Counted from the first letter of the stretch, positions 7,841-16,620 are shown. The stretch is 64,000 bases of DNA from JAHFTW01 sp038046785 (GCA_038046785.1 JBBSVM010000009.1:27248-91247); one strand, 5' to 3'. Notes: generated by a model not told the origin, from the sequence alone. Translations and numbers: made by a program.

Positions 7841-8724
7841 GCCGCCTCGGCGACTACTGGGCCATCAGCAAGCCCCGCATTCTCTACCTCCTCCTGGTGG
7901 TGGCCTGGAGCGCCATGTTCGTCGCGGCGGGCGGCCTTCCCGATTGGAAGCCGTTCGTCGCCGTGACGCTCGCGGGCACCTTCTCGGTCGCCTCGTCGGG
8001 AGCCTTCAACCATGTCCTCGAGCGCCACAAGGACGCCCGCATGAGTCGCACCGCCGACCGCCCCGTCGCCTCCGGTCGCCTCCCCGTCGCCAACGCGGTC
8101 GCCTACGGCCTCATCACGGGCGCTCTCTCGTTTGCCAGCCTCGCCGTGATTGGCCTCTGGCTTGCCGCCGCCCTCACGGTGGGCGCCATCCTCTACTACG
8201 TCATCATCTACACGGTCATCCTGAAGCCGACGACGCCGCAAAACATCGTGATTGGCGGATTCGCCGGCTCCTTCCCCGCCCTCATTGGCTGGGCCGCACA
8301 GACCGGCAGCCTCGCCTGGCCCGCTGCGGCACCCGCCCTCCTCCTGGCCCTGCTGGTGTTCCTCTGGACGCCCGCCCACTTCTGGGCGCTCGCCCTGCTC
8401 TACAAGGAGGACTACGCCAAGGCGGAGTTCCCGATGATGCCAAACGTCCGGGGCGAAGAGTCGACACGGCGTCAGGTCGCAGTCTATGCGACGCTCACCG
8501 TCCTGTGCAGCTTCATCCTGGTGGCAACCAAAGATGCGGGATGGCTCTACGCCGCCGCCGCGACGCTGCTTGGCCTCTACCTCGTCGCGAAGGCTGCCCT
8601 GCTGGTCACGACGCCGTCGCCCAAGGCGTACCGCTCGTTCTTCTTCCTCACCATCCAGTACCTCGGCGTCCTTCTCCTGGTGCTGATGCTGGACCGCGCC
8701 CTTGGCGTCGCGACCCTCGGCTGA
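7837..8724 (+). CDS. ctaB: Protoheme IX farnesyltransferase (heme O synthase)
   Basis: 295 residues, about nine membrane helices. CtaB attaches a farnesyl group to heme B, making heme O, the substrate of CtaA. The UbiA-superfamily Asp-rich motifs are present: NHVLERHKDARMSRTADRP near residue 60, with RPVASGRL behind it, and YKEDYAKAEFPMMP near residue 190. The start ATG overlaps the ctaA stop (ATGA), so the two are translationally coupled. Together they imply an aa3- or ba3-type heme-copper oxidase elsewhere in the genome. Confidence 0.93.
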   Translation: MSRLGDYWAISKPRILYLLLVVAWSAMFVAAGGLPDWKPFVAVTLAGTFSVASSGAFNHVLERHKDARMSRTADRPVASGRLPVANAVAYGLITGALSFASLAVIGLWLAAALTVGAILYYVIIYTVILKPTTPQNIVIGGFAGSFPALIGWAAQTGSLAWPAAAPALLLALLVFLWTPAHFWALALLYKEDYAKAEFPMMPNVRGEESTRRQVAVYATLTVLCSFILVATKDAGWLYAAAATLLGLYLVAKAALLVTTPSPKAYRSFFFLTIQYLGVLLLVLMLDRALGVATLG

Positions 8725-8766
8725 CCCCACGAGCAGCCTCATCAAGGAGCACTTGGATGGTGTAGC

Positions 8767-9189
8767 GTGGCCCGCATCGACACGGAGGCTCGCACCGTTG
8801 TGGTCGCTCACAGCGTGGTGGCTGAAGGCACCGTCGAGCTGCGTGCTGAACAAACGGGTGCCCTCGACATTCCCGCCGGTTCGAAGCTGGTCGTGGTGCA
8901 CCGCTACGAGTTCGAGGAGGCGAGCCTTGCGCGCGAGTCGTTCCAGTTCGATCTGCGTGCCGAACTCGCAGGCGAGAGCCGCGAGGCCACCTCAACGGTG
9001 CGCGACCGGCCCCTGGTCGTGGATGATGGGAAAGGTGCCATCAGCGTGGCATTCCGTGCCGAAGCGGGCCGCCATCGCCTGCACTTCTGGGCCGCAAGCC
9101 GCTACACTCCGGGCCCCGGAAAGCCGCCGCTGGAGCGCACCCTCACGGGGACGCTGCAGCTCGTGGCGACAGCAACCGCCGAACGTTAG
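8767..9189 (+). CDS. Hypothetical beta-rich protein
   Basis: 140 residues with no recognised family. The sequence alternates hydrophobic and charged residues, as in a beta-sandwich, and has no signal peptide or membrane helix. It contains KLVVVHRYEFEEASLARESF and ends in a Thr/Ala-rich strand. The start is GTG at 8767; the sequence AAGGAGC lies about 15 nt upstream, and no clear TATA element is seen. It faces the GNAT gene, whose end lies 12 bp away. Confidence 0.55.
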   Translation: MARIDTEARTVVVAHSVVAEGTVELRAEQTGALDIPAGSKLVVVHRYEFEEASLARESFQFDLRAELAGESREATSTVRDRPLVVDDGKGAISVAFRAEAGRHRLHFWAASRYTPGPGKPPLERTLTGTLQLVATATAER

Positions 9190-9201
9190 GCCAGCGACAA
9201 T

Positions 9202-9648
9202 CTAAGCAAGCGTCTTGCGGAGACGGAGCGCACTGCAGCCTTCGTGATAGAAATCTTTGAGGCGGGCAACGCGCACGAAACCCATCCCCTCGTACCAGCC
9301 GACGAGGCGCGGGTCCTGCTCCTCCGCCTCGAGGCTCATGGTGCGCGCGCCCTGCTGTTTGGCAAGCTTCTCCGCGTGCGCCATGAGGCGGCGTCCAACC
9401 CCTTGGCCTCGCGCTTCGGGGTGGGTGGCAATGTCGTACACGCGCACGGTGTCGCGGAAATGCCAGAGCACCAGGATGCCGTCGAGCCGCTTGGGACCGG
9501 GGATGACCCAGAACGATTGCCGCGGGCTCGCAATGGAGCGACGCAGGCTCGCCTCCGATGCTTGTCGGTAGTCCTGGAACGCAGCGCGCTCCAAGTCCAG
9601 AATGGCAGGAAGGTCCGACTCCTTGGCGCGGCGGATTGGGGTGGTCAT
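9202..9648 (-). CDS. GNAT-family N-acetyltransferase
   Basis: 148 residues. The acetyl-CoA-binding motif A is clear in HPEARGQGVGRRLMAHAEKL, with the R/QxxGxG/A loop RGQGVG. The beginning IRRAKESDLPAILDLE and the end WYEGMGFVRV are typical of RimI-like GNAT enzymes. It is the last gene of a minus-strand operon: its ATG (9648) overlaps the stop of the ATP-grasp gene by four bases. That context suggests acylation of the amide product, or of a protein or peptide, made by the ligase. The actual acceptor is unknown. Confidence 0.85.
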   Translation of the reverse strand: MTTPIRRAKESDLPAILDLERAAFQDYRQASEASLRRSIASPRQSFWVIPGPKRLDGILVLWHFRDTVRVYDIATHPEARGQGVGRRLMAHAEKLAKQQGARTMSLEAEEQDPRLVGWYEGMGFVRVARLKDFYHEGCSALRLRKTLA

Positions 9649-10541
9649 GCCTTGGGCCCTTCGCGCGCGATGCGGTCGAGAATCTGCCCGAAGACGGGGG
9701 AGCCCTTGGGCAGTTCGCCGCCCGGGTCGATGTTGGGGTTGTCGTTGACCTCGATGACCACGACGGAGCCATCCTCGCGCTGTTTGAGGTCCACGCCGTA
9801 GAGGCCGCCGCCGATGACGGCGCAGGCGTCGAGCGCCGCCTTCATCACCGCATAGGGAACGTTGCCGAGCGGCACCGGTTCGATCTTGGCCCACTCCTTC
9901 TTGGTCTGGCCCTCCGGGGTGTCGTGGATGCGCCAGCCGCCCTTCGGGATGTGGTAGCGGGCGGCGTAGAGCGGGGCGCCGCACAGGACGCCGACGCGCC
10001 AGTCGAAGGCGCTCGGGGTGTAGCGCTGCAGCAGGATGACGTCGCTCTGGATGCTGAAACGGCGCACCAGCGTCTCGAGCTGTTTGGCGTCCGCCGCCTT
10101 CTCGACGGCGCTGCTGAACGCGCCGGACGGCGCCTTCACGACGATGGGGGTGCCCAGCTCCGCAAAGAGCGCCTCGGCATCGAGCGTCTCGCGCCCCTCC
10201 TTCGTGAGCAGCACAGTGTCGGGCGTCGGGATGGCGTGGTGCTCAAGGAGCTGCTGCACATGCGCCTTGTTCATGCAGGTCACCATGCTGCGCGGGTCGT
10301 CGACGACGCGCAGCCCGAGTTTCCAGGCGAAGCGGCTCGCCGCGAACGAGAGGCCGAGGACGTTGGTGTCGAGGCGGAGGAAGCAGGCGTCGAACTCGGC
10401 AAGGCGCGCCATGTCATGCACGTCGATGATTTCCGCCGTGTGGCCGTGCGTCGGGGCTTGGGCGACGTAGGTCTGCATTGCCTCCAGCTCGACGGCGCGG
10501 GCGCGGCTCGATTCATCCGATACAATCGCGATGCGCGCCAT
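9645..10541 (-). CDS. RimK-like ATP-grasp amide ligase
   Basis: 298 residues. ATP-grasp enzymes activate a carboxylate as acyl phosphate and join it to an amine. The N-terminal Rossmann-like part ends near MVTCMNKAHVQQLLEHHAIP, the start of the ATP-grasp core. TPIVVKAPSGAFSSAVEK is the flexible ATP-binding loop and VVVIEVNDNPNI is the Mg-binding acidic motif (E and N) of RimK-like ligases. The start overlaps the stop of the upstream RLAN gene by one base (TGATG), and its end overlaps the GNAT start. Products of RimK-like ligases range from poly-glutamate tails to small peptides; which one is made here cannot be read from sequence. Confidence 0.88.
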   Translation of the reverse strand: MARIAIVSDESSRARAVELEAMQTYVAQAPTHGHTAEIIDVHDMARLAEFDACFLRLDTNVLGLSFAASRFAWKLGLRVVDDPRSMVTCMNKAHVQQLLEHHAIPTPDTVLLTKEGRETLDAEALFAELGTPIVVKAPSGAFSSAVEKAADAKQLETLVRRFSIQSDVILLQRYTPSAFDWRVGVLCGAPLYAARYHIPKGGWRIHDTPEGQTKKEWAKIEPVPLGNVPYAVMKAALDACAVIGGGLYGVDLKQREDGSVVVIEVNDNPNIDPGGELPKGSPVFGQILDRIAREGPKA

Positions 10542-11305
10542 CACAGCCCTCCGTGGTGCAGGTCGAGCGGGCGCTGGCTGACCTCTTCCAGGATGCGCAG
10601 GTCGCGCTCGGTCAATTCGTGCAGCGGCAGTGGGTCGAGGCCGAGGAAGAGCGGCTTGCTGCCCTCCGGCCCGTCGGGGTCGCCCGCCTCGACGAACCAG
10701 ATGGTGGCGAGCGGAATGGCGAAGGTGCGCCAGACGTCCCAGGCGAGCTGGTAGTTGTCGTGCGCGGTGCAGCCGACGACCATGCGCATCGAGCGCAGCT
10801 CCCCCGGCATCGCCACGGCGAGCGCCGCGCGGGTGCCGTTCTGGGTGGCGCTGCGCCACTGTGCGGCTCGGCTGCGGGCCGACTGCACCTCGTAGTGCGC
10901 ATCGGTCAATCCGGCGACCGGGACGAGGAGGCCCGGCACCGGGACATCGGAGGCCGCAAGCGCGACCTTCCATTCCACAGTGGGGATTCCAGCGTGGCGG
11001 GCGACCAGGAGGCAGGCGGCGGCATTCTGCGCGGTGGCGGCCTGCACCGGCGTCGGACTCGGCTCGATGCCGTTGATTTCGGCATCCACGAGCGCCCAGT
11101 AGCCCGCACGCAGGAAACGGTAGTCGCCGCACAGGTTGATGAATGGGCGGCGCACGCCGGGCGCTCCAAGCGCTGGGGCAGCAACCGGCAGGGGCGGCTC
11201 GTTCACCGACTTCGGGGCGGTCGCCTTGCGCCGGCGATTGGGAAGACGGCGCACCGGCGTGAGCGGCGACGGGCGCGGCGCGGCGGGGGAAGGCGGGCTG
11301 GCCAC
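10541..11305 (-). CDS. RLAN-domain protein (RimK-like ligase partner), stand-alone
   Basis: About 254 residues from GTG 11305. The part after residue about 55 (PFINLCGDYRFLRAGYWALV, then AEINGIEPSP) looks like the RLAN domain that is normally fused to the N-terminus of RimK-like ATP-grasp enzymes. Here it is a separate protein directly upstream of the ATP-grasp gene. The first 50 residues are Pro/Arg-rich and of doubtful coding value. The start is uncertain: GTG 11305 lies about 28 nt after the minus-strand element ATTAAA; GTG 11206 and TTG 11377 are alternatives. RLAN assignment rests on pattern memory, so it is less sure than that of its neighbours. Confidence 0.65.
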   Translation of the reverse strand: MASPPSPAAPRPSPLTPVRRLPNRRRKATAPKSVNEPPLPVAAPALGAPGVRRPFINLCGDYRFLRAGYWALVDAEINGIEPSPTPVQAATAQNAAACLLVARHAGIPTVEWKVALAASDVPVPGLLVPVAGLTDAHYEVQSARSRAAQWRSATQNGTRAALAVAMPGELRSMRMVVGCTAHDNYQLAWDVWRTFAIPLATIWFVEAGDPDGPEGSKPLFLGLDPLPLHELTERDLRILEEVSQRPLDLHHGGL

Positions 11306-11449
11306 GGGACCAAGCGGCGGCAGGAGCCGCCGTTTAATGGGTTGTGGTGGGCACGGCGGCTTGATACCGACCTGCAAACAGGTCGATCATTTGGACGGCG
11401 GGCCCCTTCTTTCAGGGCGGGCCCCGCAGGCCGACCTGACGGCCTCCGC

Positions 11450-11455
11450 TTTAAC
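11450..11455 (+). promoter_or_regulatory. TATA-like box for the TauE-type gene
   Basis: TTTAAC centred 25 nt upstream of the GTG at 11477, with no ribosome binding site between. The arrangement fits a leaderless transcript. Confidence 0.45.
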
Positions 11456-11476
11456 GCCCAAACTCGTCCCGCGAAC

Positions 11477-12223
11477 GTGGAGCCACTGACCCTCGTCTTT
11501 CTCTTGGCGGCGGGCTTCGTGGCCTCCTTCATCGACTCCCAAGTGGGCGGGGGCGGCGTCATCACACTCCCCGCCTACCTGCTGGTCGGACTGCCGCCGC
11601 AAGTCGCATTGGGCACCAACAAAGTCGGGGGGACCGCCAGCGCTCTGGTCGCCTCCATCAACTACCTGCGCAGCGGCGCGGTCCCGGTGCGGCAGGCTCT
11701 CCTCTTGCTGCCGCTCTCCATCCTGGGCGGCGCCATCGGGGTTTGGGCGGTGCTGCACTCAAGCGCCGACTGGCTCGTCCCCGCCATCATGGCCATCATG
11801 GTCGCGATGGCGGCCTACGTCCTGCTGCGGCCGCGTTTCGGGACGGAGGAGCGCATCCAGGCGGGCTGGATGCCGATGGCCGCCATGGCTCTCGCCGCCC
11901 TCGACATCGGCACCTACGACGGCATCCTCGGCCCCGGCACAGGGTCCCTGCTGCTCTTCGCCATCGTGGGATTCCTCGGCTACAATTTCCGCCGCGCCGC
12001 AGCACTCGGTCGCGTTCTGAACCTCGGCAGCAACGTGAGTGCCCTCACCTATTTCGTCGTCGCTGGCAAAGTGGATTGGAGCCTCGCGGTGCCGATGGCC
12101 ATCAGCATGGGCATCGGCGGCTGGGTCGGCTCGCACACCACGCTCAAGCATGGCGACCGGTTCCTCAAACCGCTCTTCGTCGCCATCACGCTCGCCCTCC
12201 TGGCGCGCCTCGCCTTCGCCTGA
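11477..12223 (+). CDS. TauE/SafE-family membrane exporter
   Basis: 248 residues with about eight membrane helices arranged as two similar halves. FIDSQVGGGGVITLPAYLL near the start and DGILGPGTGSLLLF in the middle are the repeated glycine-rich motifs of the TauE/SafE (DUF81) family. Members export sulfite, sulfoacetate or other organic anions; the substrate here is not known. The GTG start is 25 nt after TTTAAC. It is divergent from the RLAN/ATP-grasp/GNAT operon, with 171 bp between the starts. Confidence 0.87.
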   Translation: MEPLTLVFLLAAGFVASFIDSQVGGGGVITLPAYLLVGLPPQVALGTNKVGGTASALVASINYLRSGAVPVRQALLLLPLSILGGAIGVWAVLHSSADWLVPAIMAIMVAMAAYVLLRPRFGTEERIQAGWMPMAAMALAALDIGTYDGILGPGTGSLLLFAIVGFLGYNFRRAAALGRVLNLGSNVSALTYFVVAGKVDWSLAVPMAISMGIGGWVGSHTTLKHGDRFLKPLFVAITLALLARLAFA

Positions 12224-12257
12224 ACCGTCAAGAAGGGATAGCCCAGTCCAGCGCTGC

Positions 12258-13793
12258 GTGCGCTTCGCTCCCGTCCTCTTTGTCGCCCTCCTCGCCGGCT
12301 GCACAGCTCCGAGCGCCGCGCCGGATGCGCAGCAAGCGGCAACGGACCCAACCTGGGACCCTCTCACCCTGGGAACGAACGACGTGGCGGAAGCGACCTA
12401 CGATTTCGGTCTCCTGTTGGTCACCGACCCCGCTCTGTTTCCCTATCAATATCCCATCCAGATGACGGGAAACATCCGCTCCCCCGCCACGGGCGACGGC
12501 CCGTTCCCGCTCGTTCTGCTGATGCACGGCCGGCACGGCACCTGCGAACTGGCCGGTCTGGCAGAAGGCATCGGCACCCACCTCTGCCCCGATGCGCCGC
12601 CCATCATCGAGCCGGTGAACTCCTTCGAAGGCTACGACGGCCTCGCCCGCAACCTCGCGAGCCACGGCTACGTTGTCGCCTCCCTCAACGCCAACCAGAT
12701 CAACGACCGCGACCTCGTCGGCGACTCCGGCGCCAACGCGCGCGCCGAACTTCTGCTGGCCACCGTGGCCAACTTCGTCAACGTGAACAGCAATGGCGGC
12801 TCCGGCCTCGACGCGCTGCGCGGCCGCATCGACCTCGACCGTGTCGGCTTCATGGGGCACAGCCGCGGCGGTGAAGGGGTCGCCCGCGCCGTGACGCTCA
12901 ATCAAGAGCGCGGCAGCCCCGTCGCGCTCAATGCCATTTTCGCGCTCGCTCCCACCGATTTCGCCCGCTGGCCCATCCCCGATGTCGCCTTCGCCACACT
13001 CTTGCCCTACTGCGACGGGGACGTCAGCAACCTGCAGGGCGCTTGGCTCTACGACGACGCCCGCACCCTGCCCGGGGGACCACGCCACCAGATTCTTGCC
13101 ATGGGGGCGAACCACAACTTCTACAACACCGTCTGGACCGGCGACGACTGGGGCACGACCGGTGCGTGGTGCGGCAGCGCCGAGGCGGGCAACGGCCGCG
13201 ACAAGCCGGAGGCTCAGCGCGCCCACGGCGACGGTCTCATGGCGAGCTTCTTCCGCTTCTACGTTGGCGGCGAGGAAGGTTTTGCACCGCTCTGGGAACG
13301 CGGTGATTTGCCAGAATCGCTTTGCCCCGGGCGCGATGGTTGCGACGGCCGCATTCTGCTTTCGTCGCAGCAGCTTGGCTCGCGCAGGGTCGACGTCGAC
13401 GGCAAACCGACCCGCGTGGACGGATTGACGGCGAAGCGCTGCGCACCGGCGACCTGCCCCGGCAACGTCACCATCGGAACCGCCGCGCAGACGACCTTGA
13501 GCGGAACCGGTGTTGCGAGCTATGACTTGGGCGACGCCGCCGGGTTCCGCGACGCGACCGTGCGCCTTGGCGTGCCGACGAGTACCTATGCGCGCGGGTT
13601 CCTCGACGTCGGCTGCGACGGCCACCGTCTCGTGCAGCCGTTCAACTGGAAGGCACCTCCCGGTGAGGCGGCGGCCAAAACCGTGCTCTCCATGGTCCGC
13701 CTTGCCCTCCCAGAGGCTTGCCAGCAAGTGACCTTCCGCGTCGCACTCGACGACGGCAACTTGCAGGTCGCCGACGTCCTCCTGCAGCCGTGA
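12258..13793 (+). CDS. Lipoprotein alpha/beta hydrolase
   Basis: 511 residues. The GTG at 12258 begins a lipoprotein signal with lipobox VALLAGC. The catalytic domain has the oxyanion-hole strand LVLLMHGRHGTC and the nucleophile elbow GFMGHSRGGEGV (GxSxG). A later GANHNFYNT supplies a likely catalytic histidine. This pattern resembles chlorophyllase/PET-hydrolase-like secreted enzymes. The last 150 residues look like a beta-rich carbohydrate- or substrate-binding domain. The ester substrate is unknown. The protein is probably anchored on the outer face of the membrane. Confidence 0.82.
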   Translation: MRFAPVLFVALLAGCTAPSAAPDAQQAATDPTWDPLTLGTNDVAEATYDFGLLLVTDPALFPYQYPIQMTGNIRSPATGDGPFPLVLLMHGRHGTCELAGLAEGIGTHLCPDAPPIIEPVNSFEGYDGLARNLASHGYVVASLNANQINDRDLVGDSGANARAELLLATVANFVNVNSNGGSGLDALRGRIDLDRVGFMGHSRGGEGVARAVTLNQERGSPVALNAIFALAPTDFARWPIPDVAFATLLPYCDGDVSNLQGAWLYDDARTLPGGPRHQILAMGANHNFYNTVWTGDDWGTTGAWCGSAEAGNGRDKPEAQRAHGDGLMASFFRFYVGGEEGFAPLWERGDLPESLCPGRDGCDGRILLSSQQLGSRRVDVDGKPTRVDGLTAKRCAPATCPGNVTIGTAAQTTLSGTGVASYDLGDAAGFRDATVRLGVPTSTYARGFLDVGCDGHRLVQPFNWKAPPGEAAAKTVLSMVRLALPEACQQVTFRVALDDGNLQVADVLLQP

Positions 13794-14156
13794 CTAGAGC
13801 CGCTGCAGCGTGAGCGCGTCCTCGGGGCAGGCGACGACGCAGAGGCCGCACGCCTTGCACTGATCGGAATTCGGAAGGTACGCCTGTTTCTTGCCGTGCG
13901 CGGTGACCTTCAGCTTCGCGATGAAGCCAAGCGGCTTGTAGTCCTCCGGCTTGATGCGTTGGACCTCGAAGACGTCGTACGGGCAGACCGAGACGCAGTC
14001 GCCGTGCCCTTCGCACTTGCTGCGGTTGACGACGGGGACCCAGGTGGCGGCGGGCGCTTTGCATTTCTCGCCCGGGCGGTCGGGGTCGGCCGCTGCCGCC
14101 TTCGCCTTCGCAGCGTCCTTGGAGTTGCGCTCGTCGCGGGCGGCGGACTTGGCCAT
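13794..14156 (-). CDS. Ferredoxin with two Fe-S cluster motifs
   Basis: 120 residues. CEGHGDCVSVCPYDVFE (residues about 50-66) and CKACGLCVVACPEDA are two ferredoxin-type motifs; the first has the CxxxxxC spacing (CEGHGDC) typical of seven-iron ferredoxins with a [3Fe-4S] cluster. The N-terminal 35 residues are rich in Lys, Ala and Asp and precede the fold. The ATG at 14156 lies 26 nt after a TTAAG element; an in-frame start six bases upstream is possible. It is divergent from the deoxyhypusine synthase gene. Partners could be 2-oxoacid oxidoreductases, none of which is in the window. Confidence 0.9.
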   Translation of the reverse strand: MAKSAARDERNSKDAAKAKAAAADPDRPGEKCKAPAATWVPVVNRSKCEGHGDCVSVCPYDVFEVQRIKPEDYKPLGFIAKLKVTAHGKKQAYLPNSDQCKACGLCVVACPEDALTLQRL

Positions 14157-14179
14157 GCCCAAGCAGCCCGAGGCCTTGA

Positions 14180-14212
14180 CTTAACCGCTCGTGTGGGGGA
14201 AAAACGTTCAAG
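14180..14212. promoter_or_regulatory. Divergent promoter region of ferredoxin and dys
   Basis: On the minus strand GGTTAAGTC is about 26 nt before the ferredoxin ATG (14156). On the plus strand GTTCAAG (14206-14212) is about 26 nt before the dys ATG (14235). Neither start has a Shine-Dalgarno sequence. Confidence 0.4.
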
Positions 14213-14234
14213 CGTCCCCCGCGTCCCGGCCTCT

Positions 14235-15458
14235 ATGCCAAGCGGCGACGAGACCACGTGGAACAAACCGGATTTCTTTGCGAACCCGGTCAAGCAGGTC
14301 CAGCCCACCAAGGATGTCGTGAAACTGGTCGAGATGATGCGCGACACCAGCGCCCAGGGCCGCCAAATCGGCATCGTCTGCGACATCCTGCGCCGCGCCC
14401 TCGAAGACCCCGAGCGCCCCACCGTTGTCCTTGCCACCGCCGGGACACTCATCTCCACCGGCATGCGCGACCTCTTCGTGAAGATGGTCGAGGCCGGCTT
14501 CATCGACTGCTGGGTCAGCACCGGCGGCTGCATCGACGACGACCTCTACATCAGCCTCGGCGGCCCGGTCGGCATCGGCCGCCCCACCATCGACAACCTG
14601 CTCCTGCGCGACCACATGATCGACCGCCTCTACGACTCCTACATCGACGAGGACTTCCTGCGCGCCTGCGACGGCTACATCAGCTACATGGCGGACGACC
14701 CGCAGCTGGCCGGGCCGCTCACCAGCCGGCAGTTCATGAAGCACCTCGGCGAGTCGATTCTGGCGCGCAAGAGCTACAACGGTCTCACGCCGAAGAACAA
14801 CGGCGTCATCGCCGCCATCGCCAAGCATGATGTCCCGCTCTTCATCCCGGCCCTCACCGACTCCTCGATGGGCATCGGCCTCTGCATCAACCACTGGCGC
14901 CACACCCGCGCTGGAACGAAGAAGGTCTTCTTCCACGACCCCGTCGCCGACAACTGGGAAATCACTCAGCTCAAGGGCAACTCGAAGAAATCCTGTGTGA
15001 TTTACTTGGGCGGCGGCGTGCCGAAGAACTTCGTCAACGACTGCGAGGTCGTCTGCGAGACCACCGAGTACACCGACCGCGAAGGCCACGAGTACGCCGT
15101 CAACATCACCATGGACCGCCCCGAATTCAACGGCCTCTCCGGCTCGACGCTGGAAGAGGCTCAGGCTTGGGGCAAGATCCACAAGGACGCCACGAAGGCC
15201 ACCTGCTACGCCGACGTCCTGCTCGCCTGGCCCATTGTCGCCAACTACCTGCTGGCCACTTGCAAACCGCGCAAACTGCTGCGCCCCAAGTACCAGGGCA
15301 ACGACCTCGTTGAGATGGGCGGCAAGAAGATCACCCGCCGCGACGGCGCCTTCGACGAGGCGCCCGCCCCGTTCGTGCCCGCCACCGGAAAGAAGGTCAA
15401 GGCGGCCAAGAAGTCGGTGAAGGGTGCCAAGCCGCTCGTCACCGTGAAGGCGAAGTAG
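14235..15458 (+). CDS. dys: Deoxyhypusine synthase
   Basis: 407 residues. The family moves the aminobutyl group of spermidine to a lysine of aIF5A, the first step of hypusine formation. NAD-binding and active-site signatures are visible: VLATAGTLISTG, STGGCIDDD, PALTDSSMGIG, IYLGGGVPKN, and AQAWGKI with the catalytic lysine near residue 315. The motif DSSMGIG replaces the common DGSLGD form, so this belongs to a variant subgroup. The last 50 residues are Lys/Ala-rich and absent from standard enzymes. The closest relatives may include DHS-like enzymes of uncertain substrate. The ATG lies 26 nt after a TATA-like element. Confidence 0.88.
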   Translation: MPSGDETTWNKPDFFANPVKQVQPTKDVVKLVEMMRDTSAQGRQIGIVCDILRRALEDPERPTVVLATAGTLISTGMRDLFVKMVEAGFIDCWVSTGGCIDDDLYISLGGPVGIGRPTIDNLLLRDHMIDRLYDSYIDEDFLRACDGYISYMADDPQLAGPLTSRQFMKHLGESILARKSYNGLTPKNNGVIAAIAKHDVPLFIPALTDSSMGIGLCINHWRHTRAGTKKVFFHDPVADNWEITQLKGNSKKSCVIYLGGGVPKNFVNDCEVVCETTEYTDREGHEYAVNITMDRPEFNGLSGSTLEEAQAWGKIHKDATKATCYADVLLAWPIVANYLLATCKPRKLLRPKYQGNDLVEMGGKKITRRDGAFDEAPAPFVPATGKKVKAAKKSVKGAKPLVTVKAK

Positions 15459-15510
15459 CGCCAACGGCGCTTCACCACCCTTTTCAGGGACCTGCACCGG
15501 TCCTCAGCCG

Positions 15511-16326
15511 TTGCCCGACCGTGTGGAGCCGCAGCTCATCGACCTCCCCATGGTCAAGGAAGGGCGGGCCCAGAAACTGCGCTCTGCCGGCATCGACACG
15601 GTCGAGAAGCTCTGGAAGGCGGACCTGGACGCCCTCGCCAAGCACAAGGTGTTCGAGGTCGACGACGGCTTCGTCAAGCAGCTCCACCTCTTGCAGGGCT
15701 ACGCCGAGGCGCACGCCAAAGGCGAAGCCATCGTCCACGCCGCCGACGAGCGGTTGTGGGACCTGCGCGAGCCCATCCTGCACGTTGACCTGGAGTTCGA
15801 CGGCCCCGCCATCGAGATTTTTCTCTACGGCTACCTCGACCACAAAAGTGGGAAAATTGAGCAGTGGTTCGATGCCTCGCGCTCCGGCCAGGAATCCCTC
15901 TTGCGCCGCTTCCACCAACGGGTGAAGGACGAAGATCCCACCTTGGTCACCTGGGGCGGCGATTCCAGCGACATCGTGCAGTTGCGTCGCGCCTGCGAAC
16001 GCTACAACATTGAGACGAAGTGGCTCAAGACGGCGCGCTGGCTCGACCTGCAGAAGGACGTCGTCTTCACCGGCTCCCCCGAGACGCAGCGGCTCTACCT
16101 GCCAGTGAAGAACTTCAGCAGCGACACGGTGGCGAAGTTTTTCGGCTACCAGAAGCCCCGCCTGCGCGTGAAGGATGGCTACCAGGCGCTGAAGATGTAC
16201 CAAGCCTACAAGCGGGCGCCGCGCGAAGGCATCAAGCTGGACTTGATGGAATACAACGCGGAAGACATCAAGCACACCGCGTTGATTCTCGATGGCGTGC
16301 GGAAATTGATGGAGAAATTCCGCTGA
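15511..16326 (+). CDS. RNase-H-like exonuclease with helix-hairpin-helix start
   Basis: 271 residues. The first 60 (EGRAQKLRSAGIDTVEKLWK, then DLDALAKH) form a helix-hairpin-helix DNA-binding element. The rest matches the RNase_H_2/YprB-type fold: HVDLEFDG carries the first catalytic acidic pair (DxE), TLVTWGGDSSD a middle acidic residue, and YNAEDIKHTALI a closing Asp. Such domains are found in RecB-like and TM0106-type nucleases. It stands alone here, without helicase. The TTG start at 15511 follows a CTTTTCAG element by about 27 nt; GTG at 15523 is possible. Confidence 0.75.
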   Translation: MPDRVEPQLIDLPMVKEGRAQKLRSAGIDTVEKLWKADLDALAKHKVFEVDDGFVKQLHLLQGYAEAHAKGEAIVHAADERLWDLREPILHVDLEFDGPAIEIFLYGYLDHKSGKIEQWFDASRSGQESLLRRFHQRVKDEDPTLVTWGGDSSDIVQLRRACERYNIETKWLKTARWLDLQKDVVFTGSPETQRLYLPVKNFSSDTVAKFFGYQKPRLRVKDGYQALKMYQAYKRAPREGIKLDLMEYNAEDIKHTALILDGVRKLMEKFR

Positions 16327-16392
16327 GCACAGGCGCAGTAGTTTCTCTCACCCCTTCATCAGTCTGAACATCCCGTCTTCGACTCCCCCGCC

Positions 16393-16620
16393 ATGACCCG
16401 CGGTTTCGTGGTCCTGCGCGACGACCTCTCCGGCCCCCTCTACCTCGCTTCCGGGGAAGGCTGGGTGCAGGACCTCCCGCTCGCCCGCGTCTTCGACCAG
16501 CGTTTGGTTGCTTACGAGACCGGCCGCCGCGTCGGCGCCGACGGCGTCGTGACGCTCGGCTTGGCGCGCTGGATGCGCGGCCCCCTGGTGCGCGCCGGCG
16601 CCGGACTCCTTGCCCGTTAA
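16393..16620 (+). CDS. Small conserved-looking protein of unknown function
   Basis: 75 residues from the ATG at 16393. No family is recognised. Short hydrophobic strands alternate with charged turns (FVVLRDDLSGPLYLASGEGW). Its TAA stop overlaps the TAA stop of the convergent thiQ gene by three bases, and neighbouring genes here are packed in the same way, which supports it as a real gene. No Cys, signal peptide or membrane helix is present. Confidence 0.5.
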   Translation: MTRGFVVLRDDLSGPLYLASGEGWVQDLPLARVFDQRLVAYETGRRVGADGVVTLGLARWMRGPLVRAGAGLLAR

